Assembly: GCA_026982035.1 (NCBI GenBank)
Contig: JALSHW010000019.1
Span: 1 to 6,424, forward strand
Reading direction: 5' to 3'
Source: Phycisphaerales bacterium
GTDB lineage: Bacteria > Planctomycetota > Phycisphaerae > Phycisphaerales > UBA1924
DNA length: 6,424 nucleotides
Shown: positions 1-6,300 of the stretch, one piece after another
Layout: each line of letters starts with the position of its first letter
How positions within the stretch are numbered: the first letter of the stretch is position 1
The notes under the pieces: model-generated
Database searches by the model: none
Seen by the model: the letters and a program-made list of their open reading frames with translations, nothing else
What the model was told of the DNA's origin: nothing
Position numbers and translations under genes: made by a program

Positions 1-632
1 ACATTCAATCCCAACGGCAAAGGCCTCCCCCCCGTCTCCTCATGCCACCACCGACCAATATCCCCAATCGCCCGCAATCCCGACTCCCCAAAGGTCAACT
101 GCGCCTCATGAATCAACAACCCCGCATCCACAGCCCCATCCAACACCGCCCCGGGAATCTCCGAAAACAACATCGGCACAAACCTGAACCCAGGCGAAAT
201 CAGATTCAGCGTCAAAAACGCACTCGTGTTGACCCCAGGCACCGCGACAGTCACCCCCTCATTCAAGTCTTCCAACGACCGCAACCCCGACCCATCCGCC
301 ACCACAACCTTGGGCCCATAGTTCTCCCCAAAAGACCCCCCCGACCGTGTTATCACATACCGATCCGCAAGCGCCGGATACGCCCCGCACGAGATCGCCG
401 TGATGTCATACGGCTCACCCGATCCACCAATCGCCAGTGTGTTGAGTTCCTCCACATCCCGCGCCACACACCCAAACCGAAACCGCCCCGTATCAATCTG
501 AGGCCTTCCCAACGACCCATCAATCGCCGACCCATCCGGATTCGTAATCCCCGTCAAAGGCCACCACATCACCAAATCATCCGAATCCGGCGAATGAGCA
601 AGCGAAAGCAAAATGGTTTCTGTGTCAGGCAT
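1..632 (-). CDS. mqnD: 1,4-dihydroxy-6-naphthoate synthase MqnD (3' end off window)
   Basis: MqnD converts cyclic dehypoxanthine futalosine to 1,4-dihydroxy-6-naphthoate in the cytoplasm, a late step of the futalosine route to menaquinone. I translated the minus strand from the ATG at 632: 210 codons are open to the window edge. The family runs to about 270-300 residues, so the last quarter is missing. Family landmarks seen: AHSPDSDD near residues 12-19 (the usual SPCPND-like N-terminal motif), ITAISCGAYPAL at 78-88, DRYVITRSGGSFG at 90-102, VAVPGVNTSAFLTL at 128-141, GLLIHE at 171-176 and DIGRWWHEETGGRPLPLG at 191-208. His175 sits where the catalytic histidine lies in the Thermus enzyme. The gene starts 19 nt after the rhodanese stop, so it is probably in the same operon. 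No clear Shine-Dalgarno precedes the ATG, but the conserved motif begins about ten residues in, which supports this start. It belongs to the periplasmic-binding-protein fold, but the IHE motif favours MqnD over a transporter protein or MqnA. Confidence 0.9.
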   Translation of the reverse strand, partial: MPDTETILLSLAHSPDSDDLVMWWPLTGITNPDGSAIDGSLGRPQIDTGRFRFGCVARDVEELNTLAIGGSGEPYDITAISCGAYPALADRYVITRSGGSFGENYGPKVVVADGSGLRSLEDLNEGVTVAVPGVNTSAFLTLNLISPGFRFVPMLFSEIPGAVLDGAVDAGLLIHEAQLTFGESGLRAIGDIGRWWHEETGGRPLPLGLN

Positions 633-635
633 GAT

Positions 636-660
636 GATTCAATACTTGATTTCAATACTT
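636..660. repeat. Short tandem duplication at rhodanese stop / mqnD leader
   Basis: On the plus strand GATTCAATACTT (636-647) is followed directly by GATTTCAATACTT (648-660), the same sequence with one extra T. Read on the minus strand the first copy contains the last codons and the TGA stop of the rhodanese gene. The second copy lies in the 19-nt gap before the mqnD start. It is AT-richer than its surroundings and has no Shine-Dalgarno in it. Confidence 0.7.
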
Positions 661-1020
661 GGTAAGCGACGGATCAAGCCGATCCGACCACCAGTGAATC
701 CCCCCAGCAACCGACCGAGCCCCCATAAATCCTTGCTCCTGCAAATACATCGCCACATCCAACGACCGCCTCCCAGTCCGGCACAACACCGCCACCAAAG
801 TATCCTCCTCAATATCAAGTTCCCCAAGAGCCCCCGCCAATTCCCCCATCGGAATATGCACACTCCCATCAATGGCCGAAATCTCCAACTCATGCGGCTC
901 CCGAATATCAAGCAACACAAAATCATCCACCCTCCCCACATGTTTCTCATGCGTCTCAACCACACTGATCTCCAACGCCTCATTGAACGGATAGTTTGGT
1001 GGGTTGTTCGTATCACTCAT
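652..1020 (-). CDS. Single-domain rhodanese-like sulfurtransferase
   Basis: This 122-residue cytoplasmic protein is one rhodanese domain, a fold that carries sulfane sulfur as a cysteine persulfide. The domain covers about residues 15-118. It shows VLLDIREPHELE (35-46, the usual Asp-Arg-Glu loop), HIPMGEL (55-61), the active-site loop CRTGRRS (80-86) with catalytic Cys80 in the Cys-x-x-Gly-x-Arg pattern, and GGIHWWSDRLDPSLTKY at the C terminus. That ending resembles stand-alone rhodaneses and the rhodanese tails of MoeB/ThiF-type proteins. The active cysteine is present, so it should be catalytically competent, but the sulfur donor and acceptor are unknown. The ATG at 1020 is supported by a good Shine-Dalgarno (GAGGAG, 7 nt upstream). 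Its first 8 nt overlap the end of the lipoprotein gene in another frame, which suggests coupled translation. mqnD follows 19 nt after the stop. No role in menaquinone synthesis is established for such proteins, so the link is only positional. Confidence 0.9.
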   Translation of the reverse strand: MSDTNNPPNYPFNEALEISVVETHEKHVGRVDDFVLLDIREPHELEISAIDGSVHIPMGELAGALGELDIEEDTLVAVLCRTGRRSLDVAMYLQEQGFMGARSVAGGIHWWSDRLDPSLTKY

Positions 1021-1537
1021 CCGATGTCTCCTCTGCCCGTCCCGACGACCACCCCGACGACCACCCCGACGACCATATGTTCTCCTGCCGACTCCGCTTC
1101 CAAACCCGCCTCGGGCTCCAGTGCGAGTTGGTCAACTCAAACTGAATCAAATACGGATCAATCAACCATCGCAACGACGCCCCAAGTTCAAAAATATTCC
1201 GAATCACCCCAACACTGTAGGACCCCTTCTGAAAGTCCACCGCCGACTCGGCCGTCGGAAACAACCCATACGCCCTCGGCTTCTGGGTCCGCCCAGGCGC
1301 CGGAATCAACCGAAGCGTCCCCCCATGAGCGATCCCATCAATCGGAGCAAGAAACACCGTCGTCTCCCACCCCCCCCGACGCTCCGCAACCAAGTCCAAC
1401 CCAGCCCGCTCAGCACCCTCCCGAAAGGTCCCCGTCCGTTCCACCGCCCCAATCTCCAGCCGAGCATTCACCCCATGCTGACAACCCGCCATCAACCAGC
1501 ACAACAGAACCAAAATAACACCACCAGGCATCGACAT
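1013..1537 (-). CDS. Predicted lipoprotein of unknown function with C-terminal WSSG repeats
   Basis: I do not recognise the family. The 174-residue product begins with a hydrophobic stretch (residues 5-17) ending in LMAGC, a plausible lipobox with Cys19 as the lipidated residue, so it is probably membrane-anchored outside the cytoplasm. The mature part is soluble-looking, includes a segment rich in Trp/Arg (140-150, SPRRVWKRSR), and ends with WSSG three times (155-166) and an acidic tail. The start is uncertain: ATGs lie at 1537 and 1531, but neither gives the basic residue normally found at the head of a signal peptide. In-frame GTG codons at 1564, 1567 or 1573 would add an Arg before the hydrophobic core. 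No Shine-Dalgarno decides between them. The frame stays open back to 1840, but that extension is antisense to smpB and has no signal-peptide sense. Codon endings rich in G/T match the other minus-strand genes, which supports real coding. It is probably first in an operon with the rhodanese gene and mqnD. Confidence 0.7.
   Translation of the reverse strand: MSMPGGVILVLLCWLMAGCQHGVNARLEIGAVERTGTFREGAERAGLDLVAERRGGWETTVFLAPIDGIAHGGTLRLIPAPGRTQKPRAYGLFPTAESAVDFQKGSYSVGVIRNIFELGASLRWLIDPYLIQFELTNSHWSPRRVWKRSRQENIWSSGWSSGWSSGRAEETSDE
1028..1033 (-). promoter_or_regulatory. Ribosome binding site of the rhodanese gene
   Basis: The minus strand reads GAGGAG followed by 7 nt and then the ATG at 1020. 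It is the only strong Shine-Dalgarno seen in this window, and it lies inside the last codons of the upstream lipoprotein gene. This fixes the rhodanese start and fits coupled translation of the pair. Confidence 0.75.
1041..1076. repeat. 12-bp tandem repeat, three copies, coding for WSSG
   Basis: CCCGACGACCAC occurs at 1041-1052 and 1053-1064, and with a final T at 1065-1076. On the minus strand each unit adds Trp-Ser-Ser-Gly in frame to the lipoprotein C terminus. A 12-bp unit keeps the frame whatever the copy number, so length variation would be tolerated. It sits just upstream of the rhodanese ribosome binding site. Confidence 0.9.
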
Positions 1538-1591
1538 ACGCAACAATAGTAGGGGAATAGACACCACCGGCACCCTATTGTTTCTCCAGCA
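1538..1591. promoter_or_regulatory. Divergent promoter region with 8-bp inverted repeat
   Basis: These 54 bp separate the divergent lipoprotein and smpB starts and should carry promoters for both. AACAATAG at 1542-1549 is exactly mirrored by CTATTGTT at 1575-1582, with a 25-nt spacer, so the pair could form an operator or a weak hairpin. No convincing -35/-10 pair and no Shine-Dalgarno for smpB were seen. If the lipoprotein starts at an upstream GTG, part of this stretch is coding. Confidence 0.4.
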
Positions 1592-2080
1592 ATGGCCAAG
1601 AACAAAAAGAAATCCAAAACCCACTCGCCCACCTTCGACAACCGCCGGGCCCGCCACGACTACTTCATCGAAGACACCATGGAGGTCGGCATCGTCCTGG
1701 AGGGCTCCGAAGTCAAAAGCATCCGCGATGGCAACTGTTCCCTCAAAGAGGGCTTCATCACCGTGGACCTCGAACCTCCCCGCCTCACCCTCCACCAGAC
1801 CGACATCCCACCCTACCAGCCCGCCGGTGCCCTCAACCACAAACCCAAACGCGACCGCCTGCTCCTTGCCAAAAAACGCGAAATCGAACGCCTCGCCAGA
1901 GCCGTCGATGTCAAAGGCGTCACCCTCATCCCCCTCAAACTCTACTTCTCAGGCGGCTTCGCAAAGATCACCCTCGCCATCTGCAAAGGCAAAGCCCAAC
2001 ACGACAAACGCCACGCCATCGCCGACCGAGAAAACCAACGCGACATGCAACGCGCCATGTCCCAACGCATGAAGTTCTAA
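1592..2080 (+). CDS. smpB: SsrA-binding protein SmpB
   Basis: SmpB binds tmRNA and brings it to stalled ribosomes, where trans-translation frees the ribosome and tags the unfinished peptide. The 162-residue length is normal. Conserved stretches seen: NRRARHDYFIEDTMEVGIVLEGSEVKS (17-43, the beta-barrel start with the GSEVKS turn), LLLAKKREIERL (90-101), GVTLIPLKLYF (109-119) and GKAQHDKR (133-140). The last resembles the E. coli form GKKQHDKR and has a His where some bacteria have Tyr in the segment that enters the decoding site. The C-terminal tail (141-162) is basic and probably forms the decoding-site helix. The N-terminal KNKKKSK is a typical basic lead. The ATG at 1592 is the first sensible start and has no Shine-Dalgarno. 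No tmRNA gene is visible nearby, though ssrA often lies close to smpB in other genomes. The stop codon lies inside a 16-bp tandem duplication. Confidence 0.96.
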   Translation: MAKNKKKSKTHSPTFDNRRARHDYFIEDTMEVGIVLEGSEVKSIRDGNCSLKEGFITVDLEPPRLTLHQTDIPPYQPAGALNHKPKRDRLLLAKKREIERLARAVDVKGVTLIPLKLYFSGGFAKITLAICKGKAQHDKRHAIADRENQRDMQRAMSQRMKF

Positions 2081-2106
2081 CCCCCCAAAGTTCTAACCCC
2101 CCAAAG
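2072..2106. repeat. 16-bp tandem duplication across the smpB stop codon
   Basis: TTCTAACCCCCCAAAG occurs at 2075-2090 and again at 2091-2106, with a further matching AAG at 2072-2074. The TAA of the first copy is the smpB stop. The repeat makes up the first part of the 74-bp gap before the permease gene. Each copy contains CCCCCCAAAG followed by T, a motif that also abuts the metH stop. Confidence 0.9.
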
Positions 2107-2145
2107 TAAAAATCACGCGATGCGGACACACTCTCTCAAAGCAAA

Positions 2146-2161
2146 GTTTCATCGATGAAAC
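2146..2161. promoter_or_regulatory. Perfect 16-bp palindrome over the permease start codon
   Basis: GTTTCATCGATGAAAC is an exact palindrome, and the ATG at 2155 lies in its right half. It could be an operator for a dimeric repressor or a start-site hairpin, but it has no loop bases and does not look like a standard Fur box. Chance cannot be excluded. No Shine-Dalgarno precedes the ATG. Confidence 0.35.
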
Positions 2162-3138
2162 CAAGATCAATAGCCATCTTGCTTTTACTTAGCCTCACGC
2201 TGGTTCTCCTCGCCACCCTCCGCCTCATGGTCGGCACAAACGCTCTTCACTTTGGGGGGTGGGGCATCTCCTCCGACCCCCACATCCATTCCCTCCGCAT
2301 CCACCGAGTCTGGACCGCCGCCATCGTCGGCTCTACCCTCGGCATCGCAGGCACACTCCTCCAATCACTCCTCCGAAACCCCTTGGCCGCCCCAGACCTC
2401 ATGGGCTTGTCGGCCGGAGCCAGCTTCGCCGTCACCCTCACCATCTTCATCACCGGCGCATCCCTCTCCGTAGGCGGTGCATCCCTCCCCGCCCTCATCG
2501 GTGCCATCACCGTCCTCATCCTCGTCTACACCCTCTCCCAACGCCAAGGCGTCATCGACCCCGTCACCATGATCCTCATAGGCGTCATCACCTCCGTCAT
2601 CCTCGGCGCCGCCACCATGCTCGTCGCCTCCCAAATGCCCGACCGCGGCTTCGGCACCTCCCGCTGGATGATGGGCAATCTCCGCCAAGACCTCACCAAC
2701 ACCCACCTCACCATCGCAACCCTCACCGCCGCTCTGGTTCTCATCGTCGGGCTTGTTCAATCAACCTCATACGACGCCGGCGCCCTCCCCATCGACGAAG
2801 CCAAAAGCATCGGCCTCAACATCAGCCGCACAAGAATCACCCAACTCGCCGGCGCAGGAATCCTCACCACCATCTCCATCATCCTCGCAGGCCCCATCGG
2901 CTTCGTAGGCCTCGTCAGCCCCCACATCGTCCGCACCCTCATAGGCCCAAAACACCGTGACCTCCTCTTCGGCTCCGCAATCACCGGCGCCTCAATGGTC
3001 GTCGGCGCCGACCTCATCACCCGAATCATCCAAACAAGCGCAGGCCGAATCCCCATCGGCGTCCTCACCGCCCTCATCGGAGGCCCCCTCTTCCTCGCCC
3101 TCCTCCTCAAACAACGCACTTCACAATCCGACCACTAG
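2155..3138 (+). CDS. FecCD-family ABC transporter permease (iron-siderophore/heme/cobalamin type)
   Basis: This is the membrane subunit of a binding-protein-dependent importer of the FecCD/BtuC family. Such dimers pass iron-siderophores, heme or cobalamin through the inner membrane with a BtuD-like ATPase. The 327 residues match family length, with about nine to ten hydrophobic spans starting at residues 5-26. Signatures seen: RIHRVWTAAIVGSTLGIAG (48-66), LLQSLLRNPLAAPDLMGLSAGA (68-89), the RWMMGNL segment (170-176), AGPIGFVGLVSPHIVR (245-260, the cytoplasmic loop that meets the ATPase), HRDLLFGSAITGA (267-279) and GRIPIGVLTALIGGPLFLALLL (297-318). No frameshift was found. The ATG at 2155 gives a normal first span. 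Neither the ATPase nor the substrate-binding protein is in the window. smpB lies upstream and metH converges downstream, so this gene stands alone here. The substrate cannot be read from the permease. Nearness to cobalamin-dependent metH hints at B12 but proves nothing. Confidence 0.93.
   Translation: MKPRSIAILLLLSLTLVLLATLRLMVGTNALHFGGWGISSDPHIHSLRIHRVWTAAIVGSTLGIAGTLLQSLLRNPLAAPDLMGLSAGASFAVTLTIFITGASLSVGGASLPALIGAITVLILVYTLSQRQGVIDPVTMILIGVITSVILGAATMLVASQMPDRGFGTSRWMMGNLRQDLTNTHLTIATLTAALVLIVGLVQSTSYDAGALPIDEAKSIGLNISRTRITQLAGAGILTTISIILAGPIGFVGLVSPHIVRTLIGPKHRDLLFGSAITGASMVVGADLITRIIQTSAGRIPIGVLTALIGGPLFLALLLKQRTSQSDH
2244..2260 (+). repeat. 17-bp exact repeat, copy 1 (inside permease gene)
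   Basis: TCTTCACTTTGGGGGGT here encodes part of Ala-Leu-His-Phe-Gly-Gly-Trp between the first two membrane spans of the permease. An identical 17-mer lies at 3362-3378 next to the metH stop. Its last 12 bases are the reverse complement of the motif behind smpB. The local G run is unusual on this C-rich strand. Confidence 0.8.
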
Positions 3139-3186
3139 CAAGTTTTTCCCTAGGTGCGGGTAGCAAATTTCCCCCTGGGTGCGGGT
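3138..3186. repeat. Imperfect 24-bp direct repeat after the permease gene
   Basis: The stretches 3138-3161 and 3163-3186 align over 24 positions with 20 identities, and both end in GGTGCGGGT. The first begins on the last base of the permease TAG stop. A further GCGGGTGCCC at 3181-3190 recurs at 3326-3335. These repeats form the left edge of the repeat-rich 239-bp spacer. Confidence 0.7.
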
Positions 3187-3188
3187 GC

Positions 3189-3230
3189 CCCGACTCGCAT
3201 TCTTATGCGCAGTCGGGTCTTTTCTTCTCT
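3189..3230 (+). terminator. Probable intrinsic terminator of the permease gene
   Basis: The left arm 3189-3200 pairs with 3205-3217 around a TCTT loop, giving 12 base pairs with one bulged C at 3210. It is followed by the pyrimidine-rich run TCTTTTCTTCTCT. This sits about 50 nt after the permease stop in the right orientation. The tail is mixed T and C, so strength is uncertain. Confidence 0.6.
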
Positions 3231-3276
3231 CCTCCCCCGTCCTGACGGGGGAGGTGTCGCGCAGCGACGGAGGGGG
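3231..3276. repeat. REP-like palindromic element
   Basis: CCTCCCCCGT (3231-3240) and ACGGGGGAGG (3245-3254) form a perfect 10-bp stem with a CCTG loop. A second small stem, GTCGC/GCGAC (3256-3260, 3264-3268), and GGAGGGGG (3269-3276) follow. The double-hairpin, G-rich layout resembles repetitive extragenic palindromes. On the minus strand it could also slow transcription leaving metH, but no T run follows there. Its near-equal G and C content contrasts with the C-rich plus strand elsewhere. Confidence 0.55.
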
Positions 3277-3333
3277 TCTTTCTTACTCTTACTCTTCCCC
3301 CAGTGGCCAGTCCCTTCTTCCTCAAGCGGGTGC

Positions 3334-3361
3334 CCTGCTGGTGGGCTTTGCCACCTGCAGG
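3334..3361. repeat. Hairpin just downstream of metH
   Basis: 3334-3344 pairs with 3351-3361 (11 bp, one mismatch) around a GCTTTG loop. It begins 17 nt beyond the metH stop on the minus strand. No T tract follows on that strand, so it may protect the 3' end or act as a weak terminator, but it is not a classic intrinsic terminator. Confidence 0.5.
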
Positions 3362-3378
3362 TCTTCACTTTGGGGGGT
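3362..3378 (+). repeat. 17-bp exact repeat, copy 2 (abuts metH stop)
   Basis: This copy is identical to 2244-2260. Read on the minus strand it begins with the last base of the metH TGA stop and continues ACCCCCCAAAGT, so the C-run motif directly follows the stop as it does behind smpB. Confidence 0.8.
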
Positions 3379-6300
3379 CAAGCATTAAAATACCGCGCCT
3401 CAGGATGATGGCTCACAATCGCGCAAGTCGATTGCTCCGGATCAATCTGGAAATTCTCCGTCAAATCACACCCAATCCGAGTCGGATCCAAAAGTTCCCA
3501 CATGGTCGTGTGCGCACTCATGTCCGGGCACGCCGGATACCCAAACGAGTACCGCGACCCCCGATACTTCTGCTGGAACAATCCTTTCATCTCACTCGAA
3601 TCCTCATGCCCAAGCCCAAGTTCTTGCCGAATCCGCTTATGCCAAAGCTCCGCCAGACCCTCGGCCGCCTCAACTCCAAGCCCATGCCAATACAAATACT
3701 CCTGATACCGATCCGACTCAAACAGTTCCTTGGTATGCACGCTGATCGTCTCTCCCATCGTCACGCACATCATTCCAATCACATCCCGCCGCCCGAGTGA
3801 TTTACATTCATCCAGATCACGATAAAAATCAGCAATGCACAGACATTTGTTGCTCGCCTGCCGAGGGAACACAAACCGCTGCACTTCCCGATCATGATCC
3901 TCCGCATCAAACACGATCAGCGTATCCCCATCACTGCTGCACGGAAAGTACCCATACACAACCTTGGGCTTCAAAATCTCCCGCTCCAAACACGCCGCTT
4001 TCAACTCTTCAAACTTCGGCTTGGCCACATCCTCAAGCATCGCTTGATACGCCGCCTTCTCCTGCTTCCCACGCTTGAGTTGCCACTGCACACTAAAGAG
4101 CGCCGTCGGATTCACATACGCAAAAATATCACGCAGCGAAATCTTCTCAACCACCCGCGTCCCCCAAAACGGTGGCACCGGCACCTCATTGTCCCGCGCC
4201 ACTTCAGACCGAACCAGCGTCGCCGCCACGGTCGCCTTGGCACCCTCAATCTTGGCCTGATGCTTGGCAACATTCACATTCCGAGCGTCCCGCCGCTGAT
4301 TCGCCGCGACAATTAATTCGCCGCTCGTCCCCTCAACAATCGCATTCATCGTATCAAGCCCATCAAAAGCATCCTTGGCATAATGCAAATCCCCTTCGTA
4401 CACACGACTCAAATGCCCCTCCGCATATGTCCGCGTCAGCGCAGCCCCACCAAGCAACACAGGCACCGAAACCCCCGCCTCATTGAGCTGCCCAAGATTC
4501 TCCTCCATCACATTCACACTCTTAACAAGCAACCCCGACAACCCAATCGCATCGGCCTTGGTTTCTTCAAACGCTTTCAAAATAGCATCAATCGGCTGCT
4601 TGATCCCAAGATTGTGCACCGTAAACCCATTATTACTCAACAAAATATCAACCAAATTCTTCCCAATATCATGCACATCCCCCTTCACCGTCGCAAGCAC
4701 AATCGACCCTTTGCTTGATAAACCGTCGGACACATCATTCTTCTCCATATGCGGCTCCAAAAGCGCCACCGCCCCCTTCATCACCTCCGCACTCTGCAAC
4801 ACAAACGGCAACTGCATCTGCCCACTCCCAAACAACTCGCCCACCGTCTTCATCCCCGCAAGCAAATGATCATTGATAATTTCCAACGGCGCATACTTCT
4901 CAAGAGCCCGTTCAATCGTCCCCTCAAGCCCCGCCTTCTCCCCATCCACAATATGCCCCCGCAACCGCTCCTCAAGCGTCAAATCAACCTTGACTTTCTT
5001 CGTCGATTGCTCTTCTTCATCGGTAAACAACGCAATCAAATGCGACAATGGATCATGCCCATCAGCACGCCGATCCATCAACAAATCCATCGCGGCTTCT
5101 TTCAACGACGAATCAATCCGATGCAAAGGCGTAATCTTCGACGCATGCACAATCGCACTGCTCATCCCCGCCTCAACAAGTTCATGCAACAACACCGCAT
5201 TAATCACCACCCGCGCCGCCGGCTTCAACCCAAACGAGACATTCGACAACCCACAAGTCGTCTGCACCTCCGGAAACGCCTCGCAAATCCGCCGCGTCCC
5301 CTCAATAAGTTCAAGCCCGCTCCGACGATCCGATTCCATCCCCGTCGACACAGGCAGTACCAACGGATCAAGAAACAAATCCGACACCAACAACCCATGC
5401 ACTTGTGTCGCCCGTTCAATCGCCCGCGTCGCAATCGAAACCTTCCGATCCGCCGTCCGCGCCATCGCCTCCTCAACATCCTCATCAATCGTCCCAATCA
5501 CCAGCCCCGCCCCAAACCGCTTGGCCATCACGCACAACGCATCAAACTTCTCCTCTCCCTCCTCAAAGTTCGCACTGTTAATAATGCACTTGCCCGCCGA
5601 CGCCTTCAAACCCGCCAAAATCACCTTCGGATTCGTCGAATCAAGCATCAACGGCGCATCGACCGACTTGACAATCCGCGAAACCACCTCATGCATATCC
5701 CGCGGATTATCCCGCCCCGCAACATCCACATTCACATCCAAAACATGCGACCCATCCCGCACCTGCTCCCGCGCAAGCGACACAATCCCATCAAAATCTT
5801 CCTCTTCCAGCAGCCGCTTAAACTTCCGCGACCCCGAAGCGTTGCACCGCTCCCCAACAATCAAAAACGACAAGTCCTGCCGATACTCCGTCGCCGAATA
5901 CAACGATGAACATGCAGGCACAAACTCTGCCGCAGGTCTTTGAACCTTCTCCGCCGAATCCACCCGCTTCCGCAATAATTCAATATGCCCAGGCCCCGTC
6001 CCACAACACCCCCCAATCGCATCAACCAACCCCTCACTCAACAACGGCTCAATCGCCAAAGCAAACCCCTCCGCCCCAAGCGGATACACCGTTTCCCCCG
6101 CCTCAAGCACAGGCAACCCCGCATTGGGCATCACCGTAATCGCACGATCCCACAACCGCCCCAGCGTCCGCACATGGTTCATCATCTCCACAGGCCCCGT
6201 CGCACAATTCAGCCCAAGTGCCGCAATCGGTAATGGCCGCAACGCCTCAATCGCCGCCTCAATCGAAGACCCCACCAACATCGTCCCCGTCTGCTCAATC

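Larger units (their letters stand above)
3139..3377. other. Repeat-rich convergent spacer between permease gene and metH
   Basis: This 239-bp spacer has no credible gene. Small open frames on both strands have repetitive, low-complexity products and change composition where the hairpins lie. Besides the repeats and hairpins listed separately, it holds TCTTAC repeated at 3281-3296. It is less C-skewed than the genes: in 3241-3300 I count 20 G and 18 C, against 7 G and 27 C in 1921-1980. Confidence 0.7.

Noticed and set aside
613..1549. Long plus-strand open frames (613-1518 and 1004-1549) opposite the rhodanese and lipoprotein genes
   Set aside because: Their products are Pro/Ser/Thr/Arg-rich low-complexity shadows of C-rich DNA, and the minus strand carries clear rhodanese and signal-peptide features.
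1538..1840. Upstream extension of the lipoprotein frame to 1840
   Set aside because: It is antisense to the conserved smpB coding sequence and would put the signal peptide in the middle of the protein. The open frame is a by-product of smpB codon use.
1578..2072. Alternative plus-strand frame overlapping smpB
   Set aside because: Ser/Pro/Ala/Thr-rich shadow; the SmpB motifs are all in the 1592 frame.
2081..2154. tmRNA (ssrA) or riboswitch next to smpB
   Set aside because: The 74-bp gap is too short for tmRNA and is largely the 16-bp duplication; no alanine-tRNA-like end or riboswitch core was seen.
2247..3119. Open frames overlapping the permease gene on both strands
   Set aside because: Low-complexity products such as His/Pro/Arg- or Asp/Glu/Gly-rich chains with no recognisable domain; the FecCD frame is unbroken.
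3138..3378. CRISPR array or phage attachment site
   Set aside because: Only two imperfect copies with no regular spacers and no integrase or tRNA gene nearby.
3150..3408. Small open frames in the permease-metH spacer, on both strands
   Set aside because: They run through hairpins and repeats, have no ribosome binding site, and yield sequence typical of translated palindromic repeats.
4749..5943. Long plus-strand open frames opposite metH (4749-5909 and 4873-5943)
   Set aside because: Arg/Pro/His- and Ser-rich shadows caused by strand skew; the minus strand encodes conserved MetH domains throughout.
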